Notes: a model not told the origin generated them from the letters alone. A stretch of DNA of 64,000 nucleotides from Methanobrevibacter wolinii SH (GCF_000621965.1 NZ_KK211375.1:178729-242728); one strand, 5' to 3'. Positions 28,929-37,921 are shown, counted from the stretch's first letter. A program made the numbers and translations.

Positions 28929-29447
28929 ATGGATAGATATCAAGGATGGAAATGGTATGATAGTTTACTTATATTAATTTTAATTGTTGCTATAATTTAT
29001 TGTATTTTTATTATAGCTAATTATATTATGGGAATTGTTTGTTTAGCTTTAATTTTTATTATATTTTCATCTTTTTCTAGAGAAATTGATATTTATCTTG
29101 CAAATAAATATAAAAATAAAAAAGATTATAATAAAGCATTAAATTATTGTAATAAAGTTCTAAATAAAACACCGAATTATGTTTATGCTATTATTGAGAA
29201 AGCTTCTATTTATGAAGCTATGGGAAAAAATGATGAAGCTTTTAAATTATATGAATCTGCAATAGTTGAAGATGATGCTTTATATCTTCCTTGGGAAATG
29301 AAAGGAATTTTATATAAAAAATTAAACATGGATTATGAAGCAGAAAAATCTTTTGAAAAAGCTAAGTTTTTAAAATTAAAGAAAAATGAAGAAAAGTTAG
29401 GTTTTAAATTATTGCAAAGATTATATTTTGGTAAAAAAGATAATTAA
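28929..29447 (+). CDS. membrane-anchored tetratricopeptide (TPR) protein
   Basis: A 172-residue protein with two N-terminal membrane segments (SLLILILIVAIIYCIFIIANYIMG and CLALIFIIF), followed by about two and a half TPR units (KDYNKALNYCNKVLNKTPNY, GKNDEAFKLYESAIVEDDAL, MDYEAEKSFEKAKFLKLK). TPR proteins mediate protein contacts; the partner is unknown. The ATG at 28929 follows GGTGAT at 28920; an ATG at 28899 would add ten residues but has no ribosome binding site. It stands alone upstream of the cobalt transport genes. Confidence 0.75.
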   Translation: MDRYQGWKWYDSLLILILIVAIIYCIFIIANYIMGIVCLALIFIIFSSFSREIDIYLANKYKNKKDYNKALNYCNKVLNKTPNYVYAIIEKASIYEAMGKNDEAFKLYESAIVEDDALYLPWEMKGILYKKLNMDYEAEKSFEKAKFLKLKKNEEKLGFKLLQRLYFGKKDN

Positions 29448-29838
29448 ATTATTTTATTTATTTTTTAATTTTATTTACTATTATAAAAATTTAATTTTTT
29501 TATTAAATTAGTATTACTTTCGATGACTTTATTTTTAATATTGTATTACAAAATAAAGGTTTATATACTATATTTTCTATAAACAATTATGTAAAAGAAA
29601 TTATTTTATTGTATTTATATTAAAATCAAGTATATTTTAAAAATATTGATGTATATTTAATTTTCAGTATTACTTTTTAATGTATTTTTTAGTAAAAAGT
29701 ATTACTTTTTTTCTTAAAATTTTTATATTTTCAATAGGTTTCTATACAAATTATTAATACTTTTTAATTAAATAGTATTATTACAATCTTAAGGATTTTC
29801 TTTTATTATTAAATAAAAAAAATTATAGGTGTGATTTT
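29448..29838 (+). promoter_or_regulatory. cbiM upstream region with repeated GTATTAC boxes
   Basis: 390 bases before cbiM. A good archaeal promoter shape, AAAGGTTTATATACTATA, lies at about 29556-29573, which would leave a leader of roughly 240 bases. The heptamer GTATTAC recurs at 29511, 29542, 29667 and 29699, and inverted or related forms occur at 29753-29760 and 29775-29784. The 29667 and 29699 copies are part of AGTATTACTTTTT repeated 32 bases apart. They could be operator sites for a metal-responsive regulator, or simple repeats. Confidence 0.4.
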
Positions 29839-30474
29839 ATGCATATACCAGATGGTTTTATTCCTCTATGGCAATGTGCAATATATTATGTAATTTTAAT
29901 TATTGCATTATACTTTGCAACTAAATGGGCTAAAAATAATTTAGATGAAAAACGTATTCCTTTAATGGCAGTATTAGCTGCAGGTATTTTTGCAATTATG
30001 TCTATGAATATGCCAATTCCATTTGGTACTAGTGGACATATGGTTGGAGGTACCTTGATTGCTATTGTATTCATGGCTCCAGAAGCATGTGTTTTAGTAT
30101 TTTTCGTTGTATTACTTATACAAGCATTACTCTTTGGAGATGGTGGAATTACTACTCTTGGAGCTAATGTTTTAAATATGGGTATTATTGGTGGTTTTGT
30201 TGGTTTATATACATTTAAAGGTTTAAAAAATTTCATTGGAAAATATCCTGCAATTGGGGTTGGAGCATGGCTTGCAACATTTATAGCTGCTGAAGCTTGT
30301 GCTATTGAAATGGCTATAGCAGGTACATTCCCACTTACTCTTGGACTTGCTTCTATGGGATTATATCACGCATTTATAGGCGTGATTGAAGCAATTTTAA
30401 CAATTATTGTAATTTATGTCTTAGAAAAATACAGACCCGATTTATTAGTTTGGAATAGAAAAGGTGAGGCGTAA
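29839..30474 (+). CDS. cbiM: cobalt ECF transporter S component CbiM
   Basis: A 211-residue integral membrane protein with six or seven segments. The N-terminus MHIPDGFIP is the family's hallmark: the free amino group, His2 and further His residues bind the divalent metal in the known structures. The central [11 protein letters not shown] and the later [13 protein letters not shown] are also conserved. It captures Co2+ for corrinoid synthesis needed by the methyltransferases of methanogenesis. GGTGTGATT precedes the ATG. cbiN follows after 2 bases. Separate CbiM and CbiN favour cobalt over nickel. Confidence 0.93.
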   Translation: MHIPDGFIPLWQCAIYYVILIIALYFATKWAKNNLDEKRIPLMAVLAAGIFAIMSMNMPIPFGTSGHMVGGTLIAIVFMAPEACVLVFFVVLLIQALLFGDGGITTLGANVLNMGIIGGFVGLYTFKGLKNFIGKYPAIGVGAWLATFIAAEACAIEMAIAGTFPLTLGLASMGLYHAFIGVIEAILTIIVIYVLEKYRPDLLVWNRKGEA

Positions 30475-30476
30475 TC

Positions 30477-30761
30477 ATGGATAAAAAAACTAAATACCTT
30501 ATTATTGTAGGTATAGTATTCTGTGTTGTTATTGCATGTTTATCTCCATTTATAGCATCTGGAAACCCTGATGGTCTTGAAAAATCTGCAGAAGATTCAA
30601 ATGTTCCAGATTCTGTTGAACATTCTTATATTAATGTAATTATGCCAGATTATACTATTGGAGATAGTGCTATTGGAGAGATTGCTGCTTTAATCATTGG
30701 TGGAATTATTACTCTCTGTTTAGGTTATGGTTTAGCTTACATTGTTAGGAAAAGTAATTAG
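30477..30761 (+). CDS. cbiN: cobalt transport protein CbiN
   Basis: A 94-residue CbiN with an N-terminal and a C-terminal membrane segment joined by an extracellular loop (ASGNPDGLEKSAEDSNVPDS, a typical CbiN sequence). CbiN associates with CbiM and helps load the metal. The ribosome binding site GGTGAGG lies inside the end of cbiM, 2 bases before the start region. A terminator-like hairpin follows directly. Confidence 0.92.
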   Translation: MDKKTKYLIIVGIVFCVVIACLSPFIASGNPDGLEKSAEDSNVPDSVEHSYINVIMPDYTIGDSAIGEIAALIIGGIITLCLGYGLAYIVRKSN

Positions 30762-30765
30762 TTTT

Positions 30766-30786
30766 AGGAATTAAATTCCTTTTTTA
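30766..30786 (+). terminator. terminator-like hairpin between cbiN and cbiQ
   Basis: AGGAATT-A-AATTCCT (30766-30780) followed by a run of T, five bases after the cbiN stop. It could end or attenuate the cbiMN transcript before cbiQ, which begins 167 bases further on. Confidence 0.6.
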
Positions 30787-30947
30787 TTTTTTAGATTAAA
30801 ATTATAATTTATATTGATTTTTATTTAATATAATCAGTAGATTTAATTAAATTTTTAATTTTTAAAATTTAATAATTAAATTTTTTAATAAAATAATTTT
30901 TTGTTTAATAGATATTTTTTAAAAAAAAAGTTAAAGGGAAATAGAAT

Positions 30948-31781
30948 ATGAATATTACAGAAGCAGTAGATTTAGATGTAATTTCTGGACAAAATTCACC
31001 TATTCATAATATGGAAGGTAGAATTAAACTTATTATTACATTAATTATAATTATTTATTGTGTTGCTTCAAATCAACTTCTTGGCCCTATAGTCATGGAA
31101 ATATTTTTATTAGTGGCTATGTATCTTGCAAATTTATCTTTTAAAACTTGTTTTAAAAGGATCATGTTGTTATTACCTTTTGCAGGAGCAATTATTGTTT
31201 TTCAACCATTTATCCATACAGGTAATATTATATGGCAAAGTCCTATTTCATGGATTCATATTACTGATTTAGGTGTTAATTGGACTATTATTTTAAGTGT
31301 AAGATTAATTGTTTGCTTAACTGCAATTGTTCTTTTATCATCTACAAGTCCTATGCAAGAAATTGTACAATCTCTTAGAAAACTTGGAATGCCAAGGGAT
31401 ATTGCAATGATTCTTTCAATTATGGTAAGATTTTTATTTATTTTTATTGATGAATTAGAATCAATTAGAACAAGTCAAAAATCTCGAAATTTTGATATTC
31501 ATAGTTCAATAACTCCATATAAATGGCGTGTAAAACAAGTAGGTTATACAATTGGAATGATGTTTTTAAAAGCATATGAAAAAGGAGAAACAACCTTCTT
31601 CAGTATGATGTCACGTTGTTATTCTGATAAATCCGATTTATATAAAGTACGTCAATCTATGGGGAATCCTGAGTATTTTTACATAGGTATTTTAATTGTT
31701 TTAATTTTAATTGTGCAAATAGTTTTATTTACTATGTCTAATCAAATTGGAATTTTAGGAACTGTATTATATACAAGATAA
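30948..31781 (+). CDS. cbiQ: cobalt ECF transporter T component CbiQ
   Basis: A 277-residue CbiQ, the transmembrane coupling subunit between CbiM and the ATPase. It has about five or six membrane segments, and the two short Ala-Arg-Gly-type coupling motifs are represented by SQKSRNFD and SMMSRCYSD. The gene for the ATPase CbiO, normally next in line, is missing: the following gene runs the other way and is unrelated. AAAGGGAAA precedes the ATG. Confidence 0.9.
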   Translation: MNITEAVDLDVISGQNSPIHNMEGRIKLIITLIIIIYCVASNQLLGPIVMEIFLLVAMYLANLSFKTCFKRIMLLLPFAGAIIVFQPFIHTGNIIWQSPISWIHITDLGVNWTIILSVRLIVCLTAIVLLSSTSPMQEIVQSLRKLGMPRDIAMILSIMVRFLFIFIDELESIRTSQKSRNFDIHSSITPYKWRVKQVGYTIGMMFLKAYEKGETTFFSMMSRCYSDKSDLYKVRQSMGNPEYFYIGILIVLILIVQIVLFTMSNQIGILGTVLYTR

Positions 31782-31816
31782 AAACAGTATATTTTCTTAT
31801 TCTTTTTTTTTTAAAT

Positions 31817-32392
31817 TTATTTTTTATATATTTCAATATTATTAAAGTCTTTATTCAATTGATTTATTTTTCCATTTAATATATAAATTAAAATTTCTAT
31901 GGTTTTTTTTACCCCATCTTTTTGCCTTTTACTTAGTTTATCACAATCACATTCAATAAGATCAGCATAAACATTAGTTGTACTTATAATATCATATTTA
32001 TTAGTAATTATTGCAATTCCTCCTCTACCAATACCTGCAGTAGTACCAATACCAATATCAGCATCACTTATTTCTTTTACTGCTTGACCCATAATTCTTG
32101 CTACTTTTTTATCATCTTCTTCATTATATACTTTAATACCTTTTATTAATTTATAAGGTTTTGGAGGATTTTCAACTTTTAATACTTTTTTAACTGCTTC
32201 AAGTGTTGGAATAAATAGTCCACAGCTTATACTAAGATTTGTAAAATCATAATTTTCATTAATATCATTATTAATTTGTTTTATAAGATTTTTATCAGCA
32301 CCAAAATCCCCATAATAATTTTGAGCAAGATTATGAATTTGACGAGCTATAACTCCATGTGTAAAACATTCTGCTGTTGCTATTTTTATCAT
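31817..32392 (-). CDS. hcgF: HcgF-like UPF0254 protein, [Fe]-hydrogenase cofactor synthesis
   Basis: A 191-residue UPF0254 protein that starts MIKIATAECFTHGVIARQIH. Cys9 matches the Cys9 of HcgF, which in Methanocaldococcus accepts the guanylylpyridinol from HcgE as a thioester during synthesis of the acyl-iron ligand of the FeGP cofactor. The later TTAGIGRGGIAIIT is also conserved in the family. My equation of UPF0254 with HcgF rests on recalled family knowledge; the position 1.4 kb from hcgE and the otherwise complete hcg set support it. AAGGAGAAA is a strong ribosome binding site. It lies convergent with cbiQ. Confidence 0.72.
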   Translation of the reverse strand: MIKIATAECFTHGVIARQIHNLAQNYYGDFGADKNLIKQINNDINENYDFTNLSISCGLFIPTLEAVKKVLKVENPPKPYKLIKGIKVYNEEDDKKVARIMGQAVKEISDADIGIGTTAGIGRGGIAIITNKYDIISTTNVYADLIECDCDKLSKRQKDGVKKTIEILIYILNGKINQLNKDFNNIEIYKK

Positions 32393-32767
32393 TTTATTTC
32401 TCCTTATATCTTCATTATTTAATTAAATTTTTATCATTTTTAATTAATTTTATATATTTTTTTTAACATATTTTAGTTTAATTATTGTTTTTTATTATAA
32501 TAAGTGTGTGTAAATAATTAAAAGTTAAATTTTGGTTTTTCTTAATATTTCTTAAATTTAATGCATGTTTTATTTTAAAATTAAGAAAATCATTGATTTA
32601 TAAAAAATCAAAATTTAAATAAGTGATTTTTATTAAAGTCAGTTTTTTTATAAATTAAATTTTTTAAATTAAAGTATTAATTTAAATATTTATTTAAAAT
32701 TTTTAATAAAAATATAATTATTACATATCTAAATTTTTAATTTTATTTTATAAGTGAAATGATTAAT
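32393..32767. other. divergent promoter region between hcgF and the hydrolase gene
   Basis: About 375 AT-rich bases. It must contain promoters for both flanking genes. Weak repeats of AAAATTTAAAT type occur, but no defined element, gene or RNA was recognised. Confidence 0.45.
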
Positions 32768-33502
32768 ATGATAGAAGATTTTAGTTGTAAACTTAATAAT
32801 GAGAATATTAATGGATTAATTTATAAGCCAGATGATTTGAAAGGTAAAGTTCCAATGGTTATTTTATCTCATGGTTTATCTCTTAATTATACATATATGA
32901 TTCCCTATGCTAAAAAACTCCTAAATTATGGAATTGCAAGTGTTGTATTTGATTTTAGAGGTGGAGGTTATGATTGTAAAAGTGATGGTAAAATAAGTGA
33001 AATGTCTCCACTTACTGAAATTGATGATTTAAATTGTGTAATAGATAATGTTAAAAAATTAGATTTTGTAGATTCTAACAAATTATATTTAGCAGGTCAT
33101 AGTCAAGGTGGTCTTGTAAGTAGTCTTTTAGCTCCTAGCAGATCTAAAGATATTGCAGCATTATTTTTATTTGCACCAGCATATGTTATTCCTGATGATA
33201 CACGTAATTTAACTAATATGCGTGAAGATAATGTTTTAAATTTAATGCCGGAATATCTAGGTGAAAAATATATTAATGATTCTTTAAGTATTAATCTTTA
33301 TGATGATATTAAATCTTATAAAAAACCAGTTTATATATTTCATGGAAAATTAGATCAAAGAGTTCCTGTTTCATATGCAATTAATGCAGATAAAGCATAT
33401 GATAATTCTTCTTTACTTATATTTGATAATGAACCTCATAGATTCTCAGATGAAACTAAAAATATTGTAGTATCTAAGATTAATGATATTATATTTAAAT
33501 GA
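32768..33502 (+). CDS. alpha/beta hydrolase
   Basis: A serine hydrolase of about 245 residues with a complete catalytic triad: nucleophile Ser in GHSQGG, Asp in HGKLDQRVP and His in NEPHRF, and an oxyanion region at LSHGLSLN. It resembles cytoplasmic acyl esterases/dienelactone-type hydrolases; substrate unknown. It is embedded between hcgF and hcgE but on the opposite strand, so a link to FeGP cofactor synthesis is not supported by operon structure. Start is ambiguous between ATG 32759 and 32768; the latter follows a TGATT-type site. Confidence 0.82.
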   Translation: MIEDFSCKLNNENINGLIYKPDDLKGKVPMVILSHGLSLNYTYMIPYAKKLLNYGIASVVFDFRGGGYDCKSDGKISEMSPLTEIDDLNCVIDNVKKLDFVDSNKLYLAGHSQGGLVSSLLAPSRSKDIAALFLFAPAYVIPDDTRNLTNMREDNVLNLMPEYLGEKYINDSLSINLYDDIKSYKKPVYIFHGKLDQRVPVSYAINADKAYDNSSLLIFDNEPHRFSDETKNIVVSKINDIIFK

Positions 33503-33788
33503 GTTTTAAAAATTCTTTTATATTTTAAATTACATTAAAAAATAGATTTCATAAAAAGATTTTAATTTTTAAAATATTTTTTTTAATTTTATTTTTAAGT
33601 ATTAATACTCTTTAAATTATTACTAAAAATTTAAAAAATTAGGATTTTAATAGACCAATTTTTATAAAAAATAGTCATAGTAGACTTAAAAAATATTTAA
33701 TTTTTATAGATATATTGATGTATATCTATAATAATTTTTTTTAGATTTTAATCTTTTATTTTTATATTTTTAAATATAAATTTATTTA
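33503..33788. other. intergenic region between hydrolase and hcgE, with a degenerate repeat copy
   Basis: Between convergent genes. Contains a diverged copy of the dispersed element at about 33546-33656, recognisable by TTTTTAAGTATTAATACTCT, TTTAAATTATTAC and GGATTTTAATAGACC. Nothing else was recognised. Confidence 0.5.
33546..33656 (-). repeat. dispersed inverted-end element, degenerate copy D
   Basis: Aligns with 14770-14875 in the same orientation, best over the block around 33594-33656 (TAAGTATTAATACTCTTTAA and TTAGGATTTTAATAGACC). The left end has decayed. Confidence 0.45.
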
Positions 33789-34424
33789 TTATAATGCTTT
33801 TAAGATTTCTCTTGTAATAGTATTAGCTACTTTGTCTAAAACATAAGGAGTAATTGGAACATTATCACGAATAAATCTATTTGTACTAATAATTTTATAA
33901 TTTTTATTAATTCCTTCTTTTCTAAGTGCATTAATTACAGGGTTTGAATCATCAAATTCAGAAATGTCTTTTACAGTAATTTCTTCTTCACCAATTCCAA
34001 AAATTCCTCCAGTTCCGATTACAGTAGCTCCATTTTCATGAGCTTTTTTAATGATTTTTGCTGCTGTAGGAATAGTATCACCACCAGCTATTTGGATAGC
34101 AACTACATCTCCTTGAATTTTATCAATATTTTCATCAGTTATATCTTCATTATAATTATTAACTGCTCTAAAATCAGGGTCATGTTTACAAAGTTCTTTT
34201 AATAATTCTCCTTTGTATTGTCCAACTTTTCCACCATTTAAATGGAATATAATATCTCCATTTGAAATTTTTTGACCATCAAATACATTGATTACTTTTG
34301 GTCCTCCTCTATGTACTTGTATAAGATTAATTCCAATTCTAAGACCTAATCTTCCAAAACCTATTAAATCAACTGTTCCTTTTGGAACTTTTGCATCTTC
34401 TGCTTTTTGAATTTTGTCACTCAT
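33789..34424 (-). CDS. hcgE: HcgE, E1-like adenylating enzyme of FeGP cofactor synthesis
   Basis: A 211-residue protein with an E1/ThiF-type Rossmann fold; the nucleotide motif is VDLIGFGRLGLRIGIN near residues 18-32. HcgE adenylates the carboxylate of guanylylpyridinol before transfer to HcgF. Identity is inferred from this fold, length and location at the end of a hcgA-B-C-D-E series. The ATG follows the hcgD stop with no gap, so translation is coupled. Confidence 0.82.
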   Translation of the reverse strand: MSDKIQKAEDAKVPKGTVDLIGFGRLGLRIGINLIQVHRGGPKVINVFDGQKISNGDIIFHLNGGKVGQYKGELLKELCKHDPDFRAVNNYNEDITDENIDKIQGDVVAIQIAGGDTIPTAAKIIKKAHENGATVIGTGGIFGIGEEEITVKDISEFDDSNPVINALRKEGINKNYKIISTNRFIRDNVPITPYVLDKVANTITREILKAL

Positions 34425-35180
34425 TTAATCATCTTCTTTATTTTTAATTGAATTTAAGTTTATATCTTTCCAAGGTAATCCTATATCAATGATTTCTGTA
34501 GGAATACCTATTTTTTTTATTGTTTTTTCTAATTTTATTAAACCTGGAATTTCACAGCTATGGTGGTTTGTATCAATTATACTTATTCCAATATTACGAG
34601 CAAGTACTGCTCCAGCTTGTGTTAAGTCTCCAGAGATTAATAAATCCATATTAAGTTTTTTTGCTAATTTTATATATTCTAAATTATTTAATCCAAATCC
34701 TGAAATTACTGCAATGTTTTTAATTATTGTGTCTTTATAATTTACTACTCTAACAGAATTAATATCATTATTATTTTTTTTAATTCTGAAATTACTGTCT
34801 ATTTTTAAAAGTAATTTATTTATATCTGTGTTTCCTTTACAAATACGACCAATTTTTGTAGTTTTATCAAAATAATCTATAACTTTAAGATTTAATGATT
34901 CTGCAAGAGCATCATTTGCACCACCATCAATAATATCCCAATTTGAATGTATTGTATAATTAGGGGTTTTTGGATTAAATTTTGGAGGGTGGTGTGTGAT
35001 AATTAATGTATCTTTGTTATAGGTATCATATTCTGGATATAAATCCATCATAATTTTAATATCTTTTATATCTAAATTTTTTGGATTTAATTGGCCATGA
35101 TATCCAATATCATCATTTTTTAATGCTAATTCTTTAGGAATCATTTCATCGATTTTATTAAATAAATCAAAAGCTTTCAT
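34425..35180 (-). CDS. hcgD: HcgD, NIF3-like protein of FeGP cofactor synthesis
   Basis: A NIF3-family dinuclear metal protein of about 250 residues. Metal-binding motifs are LIITHHPPKF in the first half and DTNHHSCEIPGL near the end. HcgD is proposed to deliver iron for the [Fe]-hydrogenase cofactor. An ATG at 35189 would add MIK, but the TGAT-type ribosome binding site favours 35180. The gap to hcgC (185 bases) carries a 60-bp tandem repeat, and the stop touches the hcgE start. Confidence 0.87.
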   Translation of the reverse strand: MKAFDLFNKIDEMIPKELALKNDDIGYHGQLNPKNLDIKDIKIMMDLYPEYDTYNKDTLIITHHPPKFNPKTPNYTIHSNWDIIDGGANDALAESLNLKVIDYFDKTTKIGRICKGNTDINKLLLKIDSNFRIKKNNNDINSVRVVNYKDTIIKNIAVISGFGLNNLEYIKLAKKLNMDLLISGDLTQAGAVLARNIGISIIDTNHHSCEIPGLIKLEKTIKKIGIPTEIIDIGLPWKDINLNSIKNKEDD

Positions 35181-35206
35181 TTTTATCATTCTTTTAGATG
35201 ATTTAA

Positions 35207-35346
35207 TTTTTTATACTTTAAAGTCCTTAGAATTTAATTCTTAAATTTTAAATTATTTTTTTATACTTTAAAGTCCTTAGGATTAAATTCTTAAATTTAT
35301 TTTAAAGTGTTTAAATTTTTATAAGAAATATGATTTTCAACAGACC
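35207..35346. repeat. 60-bp-period tandem repeat and repeat remnant between hcgC and hcgD
   Basis: The block TTTTTATACTTTAAAGTCCTTAG followed by a near copy of AATTTAATTCTTAAATTT occurs at about 35207-35247 and again at 35267-35299, sixty bases apart. It is followed by a remnant of the dispersed element (about 35302-35346) ending ATGATTTTCAACAGACC. This interrupts an otherwise compact gene series on the minus strand. Confidence 0.65.
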
Positions 35347-35364
35347 TATTTCTTTGATAATTTA

Positions 35365-36207
35365 TTAGCATTCAATAATATTACTTTCTAATTTTTCTAG
35401 ATTATTTTTAATGAGTTTATCAACATTTAATAATTTAATACTTGATACTTTTATTGCATTTCTAGTAGCTATTTTAATGAATTTTTTAATATCTTTTTCT
35501 TTAAAGATAATATCTTCATAAAATGTCATTTCTGCTGCACTATAAAGTACTCCATCTTCATTTAATGCATCGTTAATACTTTTATTTAGTATTTTTATTG
35601 TAAATGTCATTGTACCTGATGTTTTTGTGTTTAAACCTTTTGTTTTTATATATGCTTTTTTATTAGCATTAACAAGATTTAATCTTTCATGTATATTATT
35701 TTTATTTTTAAGTAGAATATCATTATCTTCAGCTGTAGGATCTTCTATTAAAAAGGCTTTACATTTAATTTTACTTGATTGTTCTGGATTTAATCCTCCA
35801 AATCCTGTAGTATCAATTATTATATCTCCTTTATAAATATCTTTTAAATCAGAAGAGAATTCTATATTTCCTTTTTTTAATTCTTCTCCTCCAATAGAAG
35901 TATATAATAATTCTTCAAGATGAGGATATATATCAATAAGAATAATTTTTTCAAATTCTTTATTTAATGCTTTTATGATTCCTAGACCAGTAAAATATGT
36001 TCCAACAACAATTAATTTATCTTTTGAATTTATATCATTATTCTTTTTTAAAGTTTTAATCCAATTAACTACACTTTCAGTTTTTATTTTGGTAATATAA
36101 TTTATAATATCTATTACTTTAATTTTTGAGACTATTGTTAATACTTCATTACTTATTCCAGTATGATAATTTAGTTCTTTTATACTTTTATTTTCAAGTT
36201 CTGTCAT
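35365..36207 (-). CDS. hcgC: HcgC, SAM-dependent pyridinol methyltransferase (DUF1188)
   Basis: A 280-residue DUF1188 protein, the family of HcgC, which methylates carbon 3 of the pyridinol precursor using S-adenosylmethionine. A Rossmann-like segment KLIVVGTYFTGLGIIKAL is followed by LIDIYPHLEELL and DIIIDTTGFGGLNPEQ, which are characteristic. GTGATTAA precedes the ATG. The hcgB stop is 13 bases upstream, so hcgB and hcgC are cotranscribed. Confidence 0.88.
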   Translation of the reverse strand: MTELENKSIKELNYHTGISNEVLTIVSKIKVIDIINYITKIKTESVVNWIKTLKKNNDINSKDKLIVVGTYFTGLGIIKALNKEFEKIILIDIYPHLEELLYTSIGGEELKKGNIEFSSDLKDIYKGDIIIDTTGFGGLNPEQSSKIKCKAFLIEDPTAEDNDILLKNKNNIHERLNLVNANKKAYIKTKGLNTKTSGTMTFTIKILNKSINDALNEDGVLYSAAEMTFYEDIIFKEKDIKKFIKIATRNAIKVSSIKLLNVDKLIKNNLEKLESNIIEC

Positions 36208-36220
36208 TTAATCACATTAT

Positions 36221-36706
36221 TTATTGTTTTTGGGATTTGGAAAAACCTATTTTTTCAAGGGCTTCTACAGTTTCATTATAGACAGCGTCTTCTATATTTA
36301 TTTTACTTATTGCATGTGAAGGGGATGATCCACTAGTTAAAATTCTACCTTTATTATCCATAAATATTAAAAGTGAACCAGAACCAGGTAATCCTAATCT
36401 ACCTCTTGCGATTATTAAGTCTGCATCACTCTGATCTACAGCTAATAATCCTTTTGCAATTGCAGGATATCTATCTGAATCTGCAAAATTAGTATTTATT
36501 TTTAAGTATTCTGCTTTTGGTAGGTTATATTCATTTAAAACTTTGTTTATGACTTTTACTTTTATACCATTTTTATTTGGTATAACTATCTTTTTAGCAT
36601 TTTTAATATATCTTTGAATTGCTTGAACTTCTCTTATTGTATCTCCAGTACGAGTCCCATTGATTGATTCTTCAGTTGCATTTTTAATAATTTCTTCAAA
36701 AGCCAT
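36221..36706 (-). CDS. hcgB: HcgB, guanylyltransferase of FeGP cofactor synthesis (DUF3236)
   Basis: A 161-residue DUF3236 protein. HcgB transfers GMP from GTP to the 4-hydroxyl group of the pyridinol. Conserved segments are ESINGTRTGDTIREVQAIQRYI, DLIIARGRLGLPGSGSLLIFMD and ILTSGSSPSHAI. It sits 13 bases before hcgC and about 200 bases after hcgA. The family assignment is from recalled sequence pattern and from context. Confidence 0.88.
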   Translation of the reverse strand: MAFEEIIKNATEESINGTRTGDTIREVQAIQRYIKNAKKIVIPNKNGIKVKVINKVLNEYNLPKAEYLKINTNFADSDRYPAIAKGLLAVDQSDADLIIARGRLGLPGSGSLLIFMDNKGRILTSGSSPSHAISKINIEDAVYNETVEALEKIGFSKSQKQ

Positions 36707-36904
36707 TTTATCCCAATTTTTAATAATTTAATATATTTAAAGTTTTATTAAAATTTTTATAAAAATTTTACTAGTCAATTATTATTTTACTAATAGATTA
36801 TATAACAATTGTTATTTTTTATTGAATTCTTAATCTTTATAGTTTTAAAAAAATTTTAGAAAAAAGTTATTCTAATAATTCTATAAAAAATTTAAAAATA
36901 ATAT

Positions 36905-37921
36905 TTATTTAGCAGCAACTGCTATATTTCCTTCTACTCCAAGACCAAGACTATCAATAACATTAACAACTTCTGTTAAATTACCATACTCTGGTGATCC
37001 AACTCCTCTTACATATAATGGGTAATCTTCTGGAATTACTGTAGCTAAATTACTTGCTCCAGCATTAAGAGAATATTCTACATTTTCAGGACCAATTGTT
37101 GGGGTTGGTGCTGTGATTCTAATTTTTGGATATAAAATACGAGTAATTGCAATGGTTTTTAATTGTTCATCAACAGGGCATACTGGAACATTTTCCATTG
37201 GAGTATCTTTATATGGGTGAAATCCCATAATTGGAATTTCTCCAAGTGTTTTAAATCTTTTTAAGAATCTAAGATGGTTAATTCTATCTTGATAAGATTC
37301 TCCGACTCCTATAAGTAAACCTGAAGATAATTCTAAACCTGCATTACAAACCATTTCACAAGCATTAATCCTATCTTCCAAACTGTCACCAGGTTTTAAT
37401 TTTTTAAATAATTCTTTATTAGTTGTTTCAAGATTAATACATATGGTGTCTGCATTATATTCTTTTAATTGATTTACTGATTTTTCATTGAGATCTGCTC
37501 CAACATTTACAAGGGTTTCAAGGTTTGTATTTTCTTTAATGATTTTCACTGCATTTACTCCTTGTTTACCTTTATATCCGTATCCTCCAGAACAACTTAT
37601 TCTAGGGATACCTGATTTTTCAACACATTTTGCAGCTTCTAAAATTTCTTCATTTGATTTGTAAAATGCATTGTAATAACCATGGCTTGATGTTTTTGCA
37701 GCAAATCCACAATATTTACATTTTGGTTCAATAAGACATTTATTTGTTAAATGTATTGTAGAAGTAAGTTTAATTTCATTATAATTTTGACTACGAATAT
37801 CTGATGCTACTTTCAATAACTTTTTCAAATTACTTTCATTATCTATTTCGAAAAGCTCAAGAAGTTCACTATCTGTTAGCTCCTCATTATTTTTAACTTT
37901 ACTAAGTATTTCGTCTATCAT
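36905..37921 (-). CDS. hcgA: HcgA (HmdB), radical SAM enzyme of FeGP cofactor synthesis
   Basis: A 338-residue BioB/HydE-like radical SAM protein with the variant cluster motif CX5CX2C (Cys-LIEPK-Cys-KY-Cys, residues 62, 68 and 71), which is diagnostic for HcgA/HmdB; ordinary radical SAM proteins have CX3CX2C. Further conserved segments are SCSGGYGYKGKQG and LLIGVGESYQDR. It is thought to form the pyridinol core from a methyl-radical reaction on a precursor. GTG at 37930 is possible, but GGTG there serves as the ribosome binding site for ATG 37921. hmd lies 217 bases upstream. Confidence 0.93.
   Translation of the reverse strand: MIDEILSKVKNNEELTDSELLELFEIDNESNLKKLLKVASDIRSQNYNEIKLTSTIHLTNKCLIEPKCKYCGFAAKTSSHGYYNAFYKSNEEILEAAKCVEKSGIPRISCSGGYGYKGKQGVNAVKIIKENTNLETLVNVGADLNEKSVNQLKEYNADTICINLETTNKELFKKLKPGDSLEDRINACEMVCNAGLELSSGLLIGVGESYQDRINHLRFLKRFKTLGEIPIMGFHPYKDTPMENVPVCPVDEQLKTIAITRILYPKIRITAPTPTIGPENVEYSLNAGASNLATVIPEDYPLYVRGVGSPEYGNLTEVVNVIDSLGLGVEGNIAVAAK
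36921..36921 (-). other. hcgA C-terminus note
   Basis: The hcgA reading frame runs to 36905 with a stop there; the last residues GNIAVAAK are in frame. The 198-base gap from here to hcgB contains no repeat copy and no visible hairpin. Confidence 0.3.

Noticed and set aside
29448-29838. Cobalamin riboswitch before cbiM
   Set aside because: No B12-box or GC-rich structured core; the leader is AT-rich with simple repeats only.
29886-30236. Open frame antisense to cbiM
   Set aside because: Mirror of a membrane-protein gene; no start context or family match.
32759-33502. The alpha/beta hydrolase as a further FeGP-cofactor gene
   Set aside because: It lies on the opposite strand to its hcg neighbours, and no hydrolase of this fold is among the known hcg genes.
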